A DNA stretch of 64,000 nucleotides, taken from the NCBI GenBank assembly GCA_964511495.1, contig CAZEFT010000003.1, positions 1 to 64,000 on the forward strand. The letters run 5' to 3'. The translations under genes were made by a program, and so were the position numbers. Source of the DNA: Litorimonas sp964511495 (GTDB lineage: Bacteria > Pseudomonadota > Alphaproteobacteria > Caulobacterales > Maricaulaceae). Below are positions 17,084 to 26,409 of the stretch, in pieces. How positions within the stretch are numbered: position 1 is the stretch's first letter; every line of letters starts with the position of its first letter. A model generated the notes under the pieces. It ran no database searches. It worked only from the letters and a program-made list of their open reading frames with translations, and had not been told where the DNA came from.

Positions 17084-17665
17084 ATGATGCCAGGACAGAA
17101 TAAAGCGTTGCTGAACGCCCCCAATATTGCCTTGGTTGGCATGATGGGCGTTGGAAAGACGACGATTGGTCGCCGTTTGGCCAAACGACTCATGCGTGAC
17201 TTCTACGACTCTGACCAAGAAATCGAAAAAGCCTCTGGGCGGACGGTCAATGGTTATTTTCGGGACCATGGTGAAGCTGAATTTCGCGAAGGTGAAAAGC
17301 GCGTTATCGCTCGATTAGTGAACTCGGAGACGACTCAATCACCCATAATTCTCTCGACTGGCGGCGGAGCCTTCACACATGCGGAGACCCGGGAAATTTT
17401 GAAAGAGCAATGCCTGACCATCTGGTTGCAGGGCGATCTAGATACTTTATTTGAACGGGTCAGTCGAAATAATCAAAACCGCCCCCTTCTGCAGGTCGAA
17501 GACCCCAGAGCCAAATTGAAAGAACTGATAGACGCCCGCCATCCGATTTATGCCCAAGCCCATATTCATGTGCCGATTGCCAAAGGTCCGCATATTCGAA
17601 CGGTAAACCGTGTCATGAAGGCCATAACGCAGCACCTTTCCAATCAGAAGAAACGCAGCGCGTGA
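17084..17665 (+). CDS. aroK: Shikimate kinase
   Basis: A 193-residue kinase that phosphorylates shikimate with ATP in aromatic amino acid synthesis. The P-loop GMMGVGKTT is at 19-27. The shikimate-binding FYDSDQEIEKASGRTV and the STGGGAF motif follow. AAGGG precedes the ATG. It is followed by aroB after 40 bases, the usual pairing. Confidence 0.95.
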   Translation: MMPGQNKALLNAPNIALVGMMGVGKTTIGRRLAKRLMRDFYDSDQEIEKASGRTVNGYFRDHGEAEFREGEKRVIARLVNSETTQSPIILSTGGGAFTHAETREILKEQCLTIWLQGDLDTLFERVSRNNQNRPLLQVEDPRAKLKELIDARHPIYAQAHIHVPIAKGPHIRTVNRVMKAITQHLSNQKKRSA

Positions 17666-17705
17666 CCCTTTCACGATTCCATTCTCTCAAATTTTGAACG
17701 CCCTC

Positions 17706-18833
17706 ATGACGGATACCTCTACAGATACTCATTTAAAGGTTGAGCTTGGAAGCAGAAGCTACCCAATCCATATCGGCTCTGCTGTGCTCGCAAAAACGGG
17801 CGAGCTCATTGCGGATTATGCGCCATCTCGGAAGGTAGCCATTATCAGTGATGAAACCGTGTGGGCTTTGCATGGGCAAACTTTGGAAACAGCCTTATCG
17901 GACTATCACACCACAGCGATCATCCGACCTGCAGGCGAAGCGCAAAAGAGTTTTACCGGATTAGAAGAAGTTCTGAACAGTCTGTTCAAAGCAGGGTTTG
18001 ATCGGTCTGATCTTTTGCTTGCCTTTGGTGGAGGCGTCATTGGAGACCTCGCAGGTTTCGCAGCCAGTGTTTTCAAACGAGGGATGAATTTTGTTCAAAT
18101 CCCAACGACATTATTAGCGCAAGTTGACAGTTCCGTCGGAGGAAAAACCGCGATCAATAATAGCTTTGGGAAAAATTTGATCGGAGCCTTTTACCAACCC
18201 AAAGCCGTGATTGCGGATATGGATGTTTTATCGACCTTGCCGGAGCGAGAGATTAAAGCGGGCTATGCCGAGATTTTAAAATACGGACTTTTAGGGGATA
18301 AGAGTTTTTTTGACTGGCTAGATGAAACAGGCGGGCAGAGCATTCTCTCACTGGACAAAACGGCCCTGTCTAAAGCCGTAAAAACCTCTTGCGCCACCAA
18401 AGCCAAGATTGTTGCTGCGGATGAACGCGAAAGTGGGCAGCGAGCTTTGCTTAATTTAGGACACAGTTTCGCCCACGCTTTGGAATTACAGGCCGGATAT
18501 GACGGCGACCTCCTACATGGTGAAGCGGTGAGCGTCGGCATGGAAATGGCATTTTTATATTCATATCAAAACGCACTTTGCGCTGAACAAGACGTTTTGC
18601 GCGTCAGCGCGCATCTGGATAAATTATCAATGCCGTCCTTACGCTCAGAATCGCAACGCCTGAAAGACCCGAAAAAATTAACGCATTTCATGCATCAGGA
18701 CAAAAAGAACGAAGCCGGACAAATCACCTTGATTCTTGTTCAGGCTATTGGTGAAGCTTTTGTACAAAAAGGCATATCAAGTGAGACGGTCGAAACATTT
18801 CTGACCCGACTTGCAGAAACCGGAACAGGATAA
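17706..18833 (+). CDS. aroB: 3-dehydroquinate synthase
   Basis: A 375-residue NAD- and metal-dependent enzyme that makes 3-dehydroquinate from DAHP. The NAD-binding GGGVIGDLAGFAA and the metal ligands in GHSFAHALE and HGEAVSVGM are present. An in-frame TTG lies four codons upstream; I prefer the ATG. The stop TAA is followed at once by the ATG of the CNNM gene, so aroK, aroB and the transporter gene form one operon. Confidence 0.95.
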   Translation: MTDTSTDTHLKVELGSRSYPIHIGSAVLAKTGELIADYAPSRKVAIISDETVWALHGQTLETALSDYHTTAIIRPAGEAQKSFTGLEEVLNSLFKAGFDRSDLLLAFGGGVIGDLAGFAASVFKRGMNFVQIPTTLLAQVDSSVGGKTAINNSFGKNLIGAFYQPKAVIADMDVLSTLPEREIKAGYAEILKYGLLGDKSFFDWLDETGGQSILSLDKTALSKAVKTSCATKAKIVAADERESGQRALLNLGHSFAHALELQAGYDGDLLHGEAVSVGMEMAFLYSYQNALCAEQDVLRVSAHLDKLSMPSLRSESQRLKDPKKLTHFMHQDKKNEAGQITLILVQAIGEAFVQKGISSETVETFLTRLAETGTG

Positions 18834-20135
18834 ATGAGCGCTTTATTGGAACCCGCAAATCTCACCCTTATTGCCGTCATTTTGACGCTTCTGGTCTGTT
18901 CTGGCTTTTTTTCCAGTTCTGAAACCTCTCTGACGGCGGCCTCGCGCGTGCGTATGCACGCAGCCGAGAAAGACGGGGATAAACGTGCGACAGTCGTCAC
19001 AAAACTGCTCAATATGCGTGAACGTCTTTTGGGCGGGATTTTGCTGGGTAATAATTTGGTCAATATTTTGGCCTCGGTTTTAACGACGGCCCTATTTACA
19101 AATCTGTTTGGCGAAGGTGGCATGGCACTGGTTTTGGCAACAATTGTCATGACTTTGTTAATTTTGATTTTTGCTGAAGTTCTGCCAAAAACCTATGCCA
19201 TTTCCCAACCGGACAAGCTTGCCTTGGTCGTTGCGCGCCCGATTGATTTGATTGTAAGAATCTTTGCGCCTTTTGTGTCCATCGTGCAGTTGATTGTAAA
19301 CGGCGTTTTGAGGCTCTTTGGCGTAGACACTAACGCCTCAGCTTGGACAGCGGCGGATGAAATTAAAGGAGCCGTAGATTTACATCTCCAAGAAGGCGGT
19401 GTGGCCAAGCGAGCCCGCGATCAGATTTACGGTGTTTTGGAAATTGGAGAGCTTGACGTGGAAGACGTCATGATCCACCGCAAAAATCTGTTCATGATTG
19501 ACATTAATGACGCGCCTGAAACCGTCATTAAAAATGTTCTGGCAAGCGGCCATTCACGGCTACCTCTTTATAATGCAGACCAAGATGATGTTGTCGGCAT
19601 TTTGCATGTCAAAGACCTGTTAAAATCCATGGCGCGTTTGGACGGTGACCTTAATGGATTAAACCTCAAAAAACTGGCACGAGAAGCCTGGTTCGTTCCT
19701 GAAACCACATCCGTCGTCAAACAATTACGGGCGTTCCAGCATAAACGCGAACATTTCGCTTTGGTGGTGGACGAATATGGGGCACTGATGGGCGTTGTCA
19801 CACTCGAAGATATTCTGGAAGAAATTGTCGGTGATATTCAAGATGAATATGACGAGGAAGTACAAGGATTGGAAAGACGAAAAGACGGGAAAATCATTGT
19901 GAGAGGCGATGTCACAATCCGCGATTTAAACCGGGCCATGGATTGGAAATTACCCGATGATGAAGCCGTGACGATTGCTGGGCTCGTCATTCATGAGAGC
20001 CAAACAATCCCTGTCGTGGGGCAGGCCTTTGCCTATCATGGTTATCGGTTTGAAATTCTGGAACGCCAACGCAACCAAATCCGCTCTATCCAAGTCAGCA
20101 AAACTTATGAGCCGGACCAACGCAGCGAAAGTTGA
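18834..20135 (+). CDS. CNNM/CorC-family membrane protein (DUF21, CBS pair, CorC_HlyC)
   Basis: A 433-residue protein. The DUF21 membrane domain covers about 5-190 with the conserved GFFSSSETSLTA. A CBS pair follows at about 210-330, then the CorC_HlyC transporter-associated domain to about 425. The family handles magnesium or cobalt transport; older annotations call it haemolysin. The ATG follows the aroB stop without a gap, an arrangement conserved in Alphaproteobacteria. Confidence 0.9.
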   Translation: MSALLEPANLTLIAVILTLLVCSGFFSSSETSLTAASRVRMHAAEKDGDKRATVVTKLLNMRERLLGGILLGNNLVNILASVLTTALFTNLFGEGGMALVLATIVMTLLILIFAEVLPKTYAISQPDKLALVVARPIDLIVRIFAPFVSIVQLIVNGVLRLFGVDTNASAWTAADEIKGAVDLHLQEGGVAKRARDQIYGVLEIGELDVEDVMIHRKNLFMIDINDAPETVIKNVLASGHSRLPLYNADQDDVVGILHVKDLLKSMARLDGDLNGLNLKKLAREAWFVPETTSVVKQLRAFQHKREHFALVVDEYGALMGVVTLEDILEEIVGDIQDEYDEEVQGLERRKDGKIIVRGDVTIRDLNRAMDWKLPDDEAVTIAGLVIHESQTIPVVGQAFAYHGYRFEILERQRNQIRSIQVSKTYEPDQRSES

Positions 20136-20198
20136 CGATTGAAAAAGCGATAAAATAGCCGTTCAATATATGGTGATGGACATCACAGGGGAGATGTT

Positions 20199-21872
20199 AT
20201 GCACGACCAATATTTCAAGATTTTTACGACCCTGACTTTGTCTGTCGTCCTATTGACAGGCTGTGGGGGTGGTAGCAACTCAAGCCCCACGTCCTCCAAC
20301 ATGGTTTTATCGCCCCCACCTCCAGCCGTCGCCTCTGCGCCTTTCGGTTTTATGGAAATGAGCCAGACAGTCGGTGTCGCCCATAGTTCAGAATTTTCAG
20401 CTGATTATATGCAAATGCCACGATTTTTTGCCGGCGGTGCGGCCGCCGGAGATATAGACAATGATGGTGACATTGACCTCTTTATAACGCGTGGCAACAC
20501 CCAGCCTAATCTTCTCTTCATCAATGAGAACGAACAATTCACGGATCGCGCCATGGCTTGGGGCGTAGCGCTCACCGCAAACGGAACAGCTAATCACAAA
20601 TTATCCGGCCCTAGCTTTGCTGATTTGGATGGCGACGGGCATCTGGATTTATTTATCGGAGGACTGGACGGCGACCCAAGCCGTATTTTTCAAAATAATG
20701 GCAATGAGACTTTTACTAATGTCACATCAGGCTCGGGGCTGGACGGGATGACCTCCCACAATACGATTTCCGTTGATTTTGCCGATTATGACAAAGACGG
20801 TGATCTCGACATGGCGATGGCTCATTGGGGGACCCCCCGAGACCGCCATGCGCCGGGCGAAACGGAGACATTATGGCGTAATGATACGGTTGGAGATTCT
20901 ATTCATTTTACTCCTATGAGCACCATGGCGGGAATTTCCTCCGAACTGACTCTGAACCTGATGGGCGTTTTGGGGCCAGATCATGATTATACATTCTCCC
21001 CAAATTTTTCAGATATAAACGCAGATGGGTATCCAGACCTTCTAAGTGTGGCGGATTTTTTCGGTTCGCAGGTTTTTCTCAATAATCAGGACGGTACATT
21101 TTCGAATGTCACGGATAGTACACAAATCACTGACTCAAACGGTATGGGTTCCGCCGTTGGGGATTATGACAATGATGGGGACTTTGACTGGTTCGTGTCT
21201 TCAATTGACGGCAATCGCCTTTATCAGAACATGAACGGTATATTGATCAATGTATCAGACGCTACTGGCATTGGTCTTGGTGGTTGGGGTTGGGCTTCCT
21301 GTTTTGCCGATTTTGACGCCGATGGTGATTTGGATATCTATCAGACCAATGGGTGGATAAATAATAATGGCGGCAATCCGAATCTTCCTTTCACTGAGGA
21401 CAAATCTCGTCTCTGGATATCTGACGGCGCAGGGCAATTTAGTGACGAAGCGGCGACTGCGAATATGATCGATGACAAGCAGGGTCGTGCCGTCATTTGC
21501 GCAGATTTTGATAATGACAGAGATATCGATGTCTTGCTGCTCATAAATAATGATCAAAACGGGGCGATATATTGGGAAAATACTCTCGGGGCAAAAAATA
21601 CACTCCAAGTCAGTTTGCAAGGACCTGCCCCCAACACTCAGGCCATCGGCGCAATCATCACAGTGAAAACCGAAGAGAGAAGCCAGACACGCGAAGTGCG
21701 GATTGGCAGTAATTTTACTTCACATAATCCGGCACGTCAGTTCTTTGGTTTGGGGGAAGCAACCCTTATTAATGACCTTAAGATTAACTGGCCCGATGGC
21801 GCACAGACCTCTATGACGGATATTGCAATAAACCAAAACCTGACAGTGCGGCATCCGAGTCTGCCTCAATAA
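20199..21872 (+). CDS. CRTAC1-type lipoprotein with FG-GAP repeats and UnbV/ASPIC domain
   Basis: A 557-residue exported protein. The lipobox LLTGC lies near residue 23. Repeated calcium-loop motifs of the type D-x-D-x-D-G-D-x-D (DIDNDGDIDLF, DLDGDGHLDLF, DYDKDGDLDMA, DYDNDGDFDWF, DFDADGDLDIY) make a beta-propeller. The C-terminus, GSNFTSHNPARQFFGLG to INWPDG, is the UnbV/ASPIC domain. Such proteins are secreted or surface-attached and are thought to bind glycans or other proteins. GGGGAG stands before the ATG. The next gene also encodes a lipoprotein. Confidence 0.87.
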   Translation: MHDQYFKIFTTLTLSVVLLTGCGGGSNSSPTSSNMVLSPPPPAVASAPFGFMEMSQTVGVAHSSEFSADYMQMPRFFAGGAAAGDIDNDGDIDLFITRGNTQPNLLFINENEQFTDRAMAWGVALTANGTANHKLSGPSFADLDGDGHLDLFIGGLDGDPSRIFQNNGNETFTNVTSGSGLDGMTSHNTISVDFADYDKDGDLDMAMAHWGTPRDRHAPGETETLWRNDTVGDSIHFTPMSTMAGISSELTLNLMGVLGPDHDYTFSPNFSDINADGYPDLLSVADFFGSQVFLNNQDGTFSNVTDSTQITDSNGMGSAVGDYDNDGDFDWFVSSIDGNRLYQNMNGILINVSDATGIGLGGWGWASCFADFDADGDLDIYQTNGWINNNGGNPNLPFTEDKSRLWISDGAGQFSDEAATANMIDDKQGRAVICADFDNDRDIDVLLLINNDQNGAIYWENTLGAKNTLQVSLQGPAPNTQAIGAIITVKTEERSQTREVRIGSNFTSHNPARQFFGLGEATLINDLKINWPDGAQTSMTDIAINQNLTVRHPSLPQ

Positions 21873-21935
21873 GCCTAACTCAATAGGCTTGAAGCCTGTC
21901 TTGTTTTGAATGCGATCCTTATGTGAAAGACTTTT

Positions 21936-23642
21936 ATGCCTTTGAATTTTTCCAACACACTTTTTCCCGTTAGCGTTTTGACGGCTATGGTTTTGTTAGG
22001 CTGTCAAGATACAGGTTCGAGTGCCGAGACGCTTGATATGTCTGATTATATCGTCATTAAAAACGCCAAAATCGTGACAATGAATGCTGATAATCCGGAA
22101 GGGGCAACACTCATCATAAAAGATGGCGTGATTCAAAATATCCTTGCCCAAGGTGTAACAGCACCCGACTCTATCGACGGCATGCCTGTGATTTCGGAAA
22201 ATATGCAAGGCGCAACTCTGCTACCCGGTTTTATCGACAGCCATGTTCACATTCGCGAACTCGGCATGGATAAAATTAAAACTAATCTTGTAGGTGTAGA
22301 AACGGCGGAAGATATTGTTGCCCGCCTGCAAGCCCGTTTTCCGAATCCTGAACCCGGCACATGGCTTATCGGTCAAGGTTGGGATGAAGGAGCATTTGGA
22401 TCGCGGGGTTATCCAGACAGAGCCGTATTGGACGCCGCTTTCCCAAATAATCCGGTGGCGCTAGAGAGCCTTCATGGTTTTGGCGGGTTTTATAATGCGC
22501 GCGCCTTAGAGATTGCAGGTATTGCTAACGACACACCTAACCCTGAGGGGGGCACAATTTTGCGCCGTGCAGATGGGAGTGCCACAGGCGTCATGCTCAC
22601 TCTGGCGCAGGATTTGGTTGATCAACATATACCCAAACCCGATCAGGCCCAGTTAAAAAGCGCCATTCTTGCCGGACTGAACATTATGGCCGAAGCCGGC
22701 GTGACCTCTATTCATGAAGCAGGCATGACCGAAGATGACGTTTTGGCTTTTCAAAGTCTCGCGAAAGACGGAGCTTTACCCATCCGGGTATACGGCATGC
22801 TGGATGGTAATAATACCGCGCTGATGCAGGACTGGTTTGAAAACGGCATTCAAGACGACCCGACTGACTGGCTCGATATTCGCAGTATTAAGGTTTTCTA
22901 TGATGGCAGTCTGGGTTCGCGTACAGCGCTTTTGGCTGCGCCCTATTCAGATAAGCCCGAATCCGCCAATCCGAGCGAGCGTATCTCCCCCGATAATATG
23001 CTACGCCTTGGACAAAAGGCCGCCGATAAAGGCTTTCAAATGGCGGTTCACGCGATTGGCGATGAAGGCAATAACCGTACCCTCAATATTTTTGATGAAG
23101 CCTTGGAACAAACACCCAATCATCGTTGGCGAATTGAACATGCTCAAGTCGTTTTGCCGGACTTTTATGACCGCTTAGCCGAGATGGGCGCGATTGCCAG
23201 TATGCAGCCTAGCCATGCCATGGGCGACAGCGCTTGGGCCGAAGATCGGGTCGGCCCAGCGCGGATTAAACATGCTTATGCGTGGCAAAGAATTCTTGCT
23301 GCTGACGGCAAGCTCATATTTAACTCCGATTTGCCCGGTGAGCCGTGGAAACCTATGGAGACCTTACACTTTGCTGTCACGCGTCAGAAATTGGACGGCA
23401 CGCCGCAAGAGGGTTGGTACAAAGGTCAAGCCGTCTCTGTTGATACCGCTTTGCGAGCCATGACAATCGACAATGTCTATGCTGCGTTTCAAGAAGACCG
23501 CCTTGGGTCATTGGAAATTGGTAAATGGGCGGATTTCGTTGTCTTGGACGCCAACCCTTATGATGTGGCACCTGATAAAATTAAGGACATAAAAATCAAA
23601 AATGTTTGGGTGGCTGGCAAGCCAGTTCCGCCACTCAAATAA
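21936..23642 (+). CDS. Amidohydrolase lipoprotein, YtcJ-like
   Basis: A 568-residue metal-dependent hydrolase of the amidohydrolase superfamily. The lipobox LLGC gives lipidated Cys23, so it acts outside the cytoplasm. The metal-binding His103-Val-His105 (GFIDSHVHIRE) is followed by MAVHAIGDEGN, RIEHAQ and FNSDLPGEPW, typical of the YtcJ/DUF amidohydrolase_3 branch. The substrate is not known for most of the branch. It follows the FG-GAP lipoprotein by 63 bases. Confidence 0.85.
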   Translation: MPLNFSNTLFPVSVLTAMVLLGCQDTGSSAETLDMSDYIVIKNAKIVTMNADNPEGATLIIKDGVIQNILAQGVTAPDSIDGMPVISENMQGATLLPGFIDSHVHIRELGMDKIKTNLVGVETAEDIVARLQARFPNPEPGTWLIGQGWDEGAFGSRGYPDRAVLDAAFPNNPVALESLHGFGGFYNARALEIAGIANDTPNPEGGTILRRADGSATGVMLTLAQDLVDQHIPKPDQAQLKSAILAGLNIMAEAGVTSIHEAGMTEDDVLAFQSLAKDGALPIRVYGMLDGNNTALMQDWFENGIQDDPTDWLDIRSIKVFYDGSLGSRTALLAAPYSDKPESANPSERISPDNMLRLGQKAADKGFQMAVHAIGDEGNNRTLNIFDEALEQTPNHRWRIEHAQVVLPDFYDRLAEMGAIASMQPSHAMGDSAWAEDRVGPARIKHAYAWQRILAADGKLIFNSDLPGEPWKPMETLHFAVTRQKLDGTPQEGWYKGQAVSVDTALRAMTIDNVYAAFQEDRLGSLEIGKWADFVVLDANPYDVAPDKIKDIKIKNVWVAGKPVPPLK

Positions 23643-23657
23643 TCGCGGGCATTAAAA

Positions 23658-23690
23658 AACGAGGCTTTAGACAACCTCTAAAGCCTCGTT
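23658..23690 (-). terminator. Strong hairpin terminator, shared by converging genes
   Basis: AACGAGGCTTTAGA (23658-23671) pairs perfectly with TCTAAAGCCTCGTT (23677-23690) across a five-base loop. Read on the minus strand the stem is followed by six T, so it is a proper terminator for the sugar dehydrogenase gene. The plus strand lacks a T run but the hairpin can still stop transcripts of the amidohydrolase gene. Confidence 0.85.
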
Positions 23691-23715
23691 AATATCAAAT
23701 GAATTGTCTGCGCCT

Positions 23716-24864
23716 CTATTCCGCAGGCGTTAATTTCATCAAACGGCCATTGCGGCGATCTTCCAAAACGTAAAGCGCCCCATCGGGCCCCGTTTCGACT
23801 TCACGAATACGCTTACCCCATTCATAACGGGCCGCTTCTTTTGGGCCGTCTGCCGCGTCCAAATCCACTCGGATAAGCGCTTGAGAACTGAGCCCGCCGA
23901 TGAAGGCATCGTTTTTCCAATCGGAAAATAGCTCACCCTTATAAATAGAGAGGCCCGCGGGGCTGATGGCTGGCACCCAATAGACATCAGGAGCTTCGTA
24001 AATTGGCATCGTATCATGGTCGGGGATTTCAACACCGCTATAGTGATCTCCATTTGACACGACAGGGTAACCGTAATTTTTTGACCGTTCGATTTTGTTT
24101 AATTCGTCACCATGTTTGGGGCCCATTTCATGCACCCATAATTGACCTGCACTGTCAAAATCCAACCCTAAGGGATTGCGGTGACCTAATGTCCAGACTT
24201 GCGCTGCGACGCCGCCATTTTCGTAAAAAGGATTATCAGAAGGCACAGAACCGTCACGGTTTAGGCGAATAACTTTGCCCAAATTCATACTCATATTCTG
24301 GGACGGTGTGAATTTCTGGCGCTCACCTGAGCTGATGAAAAGGTAATTATCCGGTGAGACACCAATGCGGTGACCATAATGACCATTGCCTGTCACTTTT
24401 GGGGATTGCACCCAAACAGATTTTCGATCTGATAGTTTTCCGCCATTCGCGCTCAGGCTCAGCGTCGCTGTTTCAACCACGGCCCCACTCAGCGCATTAT
24501 CTTTGGAATCGCGTTCTACATAAGAGAGGTAAATTTTGCCCGTTTCGTTGAAATCAGCCGGTACGTAAATATCGCCCATACCGCCTTGCCCGCGATCTGT
24601 GACCTCCGGCCCGCCAGTCACCTCGCCCAACTTCTTTCCTTTGGTATCCAACAGCCAAATTGCACCACCTTTTTCACTCACCAAAGCTCGCCCATCGGGT
24701 AGGAAGGCCATGGCCCAGGCTTTGTTAAAGGTTTCCAAATGGGTCGCTTTCAAGGCCATGCCATCCGTGCCTGTGACGGTTGTGCTGTCCCCGGCATCGG
24801 CCTGCGCGCAGGATGCGGATAAAAGAGCAAAAGCGGCGGTAAATGTGAAAAAGCGGGTGATCAT
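23716..24864 (-). CDS. PQQ-dependent sugar dehydrogenase-like protein (YliI type)
   Basis: A 382-residue periplasmic beta-propeller of the glucose/sorbosone dehydrogenase family. A signal peptide ends around ASCAQA (residues 18-23). Typical blocks are MAFLPDGRALVSEKGG, YGHRIGVSPDNYLFIS, VWTLGHRNPLGLDFD and HEMGPKHGDELN. The known E. coli relative oxidises aldose sugars with PQQ. No PQQ synthesis gene is in the window. AGAGGAT precedes the ATG. A shared terminator lies downstream. Confidence 0.88.
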   Translation of the reverse strand: MITRFFTFTAAFALLSASCAQADAGDSTTVTGTDGMALKATHLETFNKAWAMAFLPDGRALVSEKGGAIWLLDTKGKKLGEVTGGPEVTDRGQGGMGDIYVPADFNETGKIYLSYVERDSKDNALSGAVVETATLSLSANGGKLSDRKSVWVQSPKVTGNGHYGHRIGVSPDNYLFISSGERQKFTPSQNMSMNLGKVIRLNRDGSVPSDNPFYENGGVAAQVWTLGHRNPLGLDFDSAGQLWVHEMGPKHGDELNKIERSKNYGYPVVSNGDHYSGVEIPDHDTMPIYEAPDVYWVPAISPAGLSIYKGELFSDWKNDAFIGGLSSQALIRVDLDAADGPKEAARYEWGKRIREVETGPDGALYVLEDRRNGRLMKLTPAE

Positions 24865-24978
24865 AAATAATCCTCTAAATTATCATCGGTCTGTGAAGTC
24901 GTTACGCGCAACATAGAGCAAGAGTTGCCTTTGTCGCTTCAATTCTGTGTGAAACTCAAAATCAGTTTGAAATTCCGG

Positions 24979-25019
24979 TATGAAAGTCCCAATGTGAAAT
25001 CCCAATATGAAAGTCCCAG
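24979..25019. repeat. Short tandem repeat, three units
   Basis: Three near-identical units of 13-14 bases follow one another: TATGAAAGTCCCAA, TGTGAAATCCCAA and TATGAAAGTCCCAG. More diverged copies of the pattern GTGAAACTC and TTTGAAATTCC stand just upstream. The array lies between the dehydrogenase and bolA genes, downstream of bolA. No function is evident. Confidence 0.75.
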
Positions 25020-25035
25020 AGCGCTGATCTGCAAA

Positions 25036-25314
25036 TTACTCGGCTTGAATGTCAAAGCTAATGGCATGTATCTTATCAACCGTCTCCCCGAGCGCGTCAA
25101 TGACGGCGCGATGACGGGCCAAACGATTCATGCCCTCGAAGCCTGAGGCCGTGATTTTCACGACGAAATGGCTCTCCGGCGACCCTCCGGCTTCGCGGTG
25201 AGCCGCCGCGCCAGCATGATGAGCGTGTTTATGAGACTCATCAATCACCACCAACTGCGACGGATTGAAAGTTTCTGTCAATTTTTCCTTGATTGCCGCA
25301 GCGATAATGCCCAT
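25036..25314 (-). CDS. bolA: BolA family protein
   Basis: A 92-residue BolA protein. The core DESHKHAHHAGAA, FVVKITASGFEGMNRLARHRAVIDAL and the C-terminal IHAISFDI are all present. BolA proteins bind iron-sulfur clusters together with monothiol glutaredoxins and affect envelope and morphology genes. AAGGA precedes the ATG. It is divergent from a J-domain protein gene 40 bases away, a pairing common in Alphaproteobacteria. Confidence 0.92.
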   Translation of the reverse strand: MGIIAAAIKEKLTETFNPSQLVVIDESHKHAHHAGAAAHREAGGSPESHFVVKITASGFEGMNRLARHRAVIDALGETVDKIHAISFDIQAE

Positions 25315-25354
25315 TTTGCGCAGTCCTTTAATTTACCAATTCCGTAAGAGATAT

Positions 25355-25972
25355 ATGCCCGATAATTTCGAATACAAACCCAAAGGCATTGATATTCGTG
25401 TCGCACGCACGAAAAAGAAGAAGCCGCCCTCGCAAGAACCCTGTGATTGGGCTGGCTGTACGTCCAAAGGCGGCTGTAAAGCCCCGAAAAGTCCGGATCG
25501 CCTGCGAGACTATTTTAATTTCTGCCAAGCTCATGCGCGGGAATATAATAAGAATTGGAATTTCTTCTCCAATATGACGGATGAAGACATTGCCGAATGG
25601 CAAGTCGGCGCGCGTCACGGTCACCGTCCAACTTGGGACGTGCGTAAAAACACGGGTGAACGCGCGAAAGCTCAGAAAAAACGTAAAGCGGGTGCTACCT
25701 CCGCCACATCAGAAGGCTATTCCATTTTCGGTGAAGGCGGCATTCCTGACCAAACCGAAGCCCCGCGCCGTCGCCTCTCCAAATTACAGCTTAAAGCGCT
25801 GAACGATATGGGTCTCGACGATACGGCGACCAAATCCGATGTGCGCAAGCGCTATACCCAGCTGGTTAAACAGCTTCACCCCGATGCAAACCAAGGCAAG
25901 CGCAACACCGAAGAGAGTTTCCAACGTGTCGTCACCGCCATGAAAGTTTTGAAAACAACAGATTTGGGTTAG
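25355..25972 (+). CDS. J-domain (DnaJ-like) protein
   Basis: A 205-residue protein with its J domain at the C-terminus, about 148-205, including KRYTQLVKQLHPDANQG with the HPD motif that stimulates Hsp70 ATPase. The N-terminal half is basic with cysteine pairs (EPCDWAGC, GGCKAP) that may bind metal. Length and layout match the alphaproteobacterial protein found beside bolA. I start at MPDNFEYKP; the longer frame would run into the bolA promoter. Confidence 0.88.
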   Translation: MPDNFEYKPKGIDIRVARTKKKKPPSQEPCDWAGCTSKGGCKAPKSPDRLRDYFNFCQAHAREYNKNWNFFSNMTDEDIAEWQVGARHGHRPTWDVRKNTGERAKAQKKRKAGATSATSEGYSIFGEGGIPDQTEAPRRRLSKLQLKALNDMGLDDTATKSDVRKRYTQLVKQLHPDANQGKRNTEESFQRVVTAMKVLKTTDLG

Positions 25973-25977
25973 AGCTC

Positions 25978-26349
25978 TTGTCGAGGCAGCTTGCCCGCTA
26001 TCTTATCGCAGGGGCCGGCACGGTTGGCCTTTACGTTGGCGGGGTCTGGTTCTTGACAGAGATTATCCATTGGCCAGCCCGTCCCGTAAATGCAGGGCTG
26101 TATATATCGGCGACGGGATTGTCCTTTTTGTTTAACTATATTTGGGTTTTTGCCTCGAAAGCAAAAGCGGGCGGCGCACTGGTCTCTTTTCTGGCCTTGC
26201 AAGCTGTCGGTGTTTTGTTGAATCTGGCATGGGTCGAGGCCGGACTAAGGTTTACGATGCTTTATCCTTGGATTATTGCCGCCAGTTTTTTCGCGCTCTG
26301 GCCGTTTCTGTCATTCCTTATCCAGCGACACTTTATCTTCAATCGCTAA
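25978..26349 (+). CDS. GtrA-family membrane protein
   Basis: A 123-residue protein with four predicted membrane spans and the family end FLIQRHFIFNR. GtrA proteins are thought to flip lipid-linked sugars across the membrane. It begins with TTG five bases after the stop of the J-domain gene; no ATG occurs early in the frame. No glycosyltransferase partner is beside it. Confidence 0.8.
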   Translation: MSRQLARYLIAGAGTVGLYVGGVWFLTEIIHWPARPVNAGLYISATGLSFLFNYIWVFASKAKAGGALVSFLALQAVGVLLNLAWVEAGLRFTMLYPWIIAASFFALWPFLSFLIQRHFIFNR

Positions 26350-26409
26350 GCTTGGAATGTCCGTAGCTATCGGATATACGAGCGCAAATTTACACAGAAG
26401 ACATTCCCT

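Noticed and set aside
24925..25146. Plus-strand 73-residue frame across the tandem repeat and bolA end
   Set aside because: Runs through the repeat and antisense to bolA, which has clear family matches.
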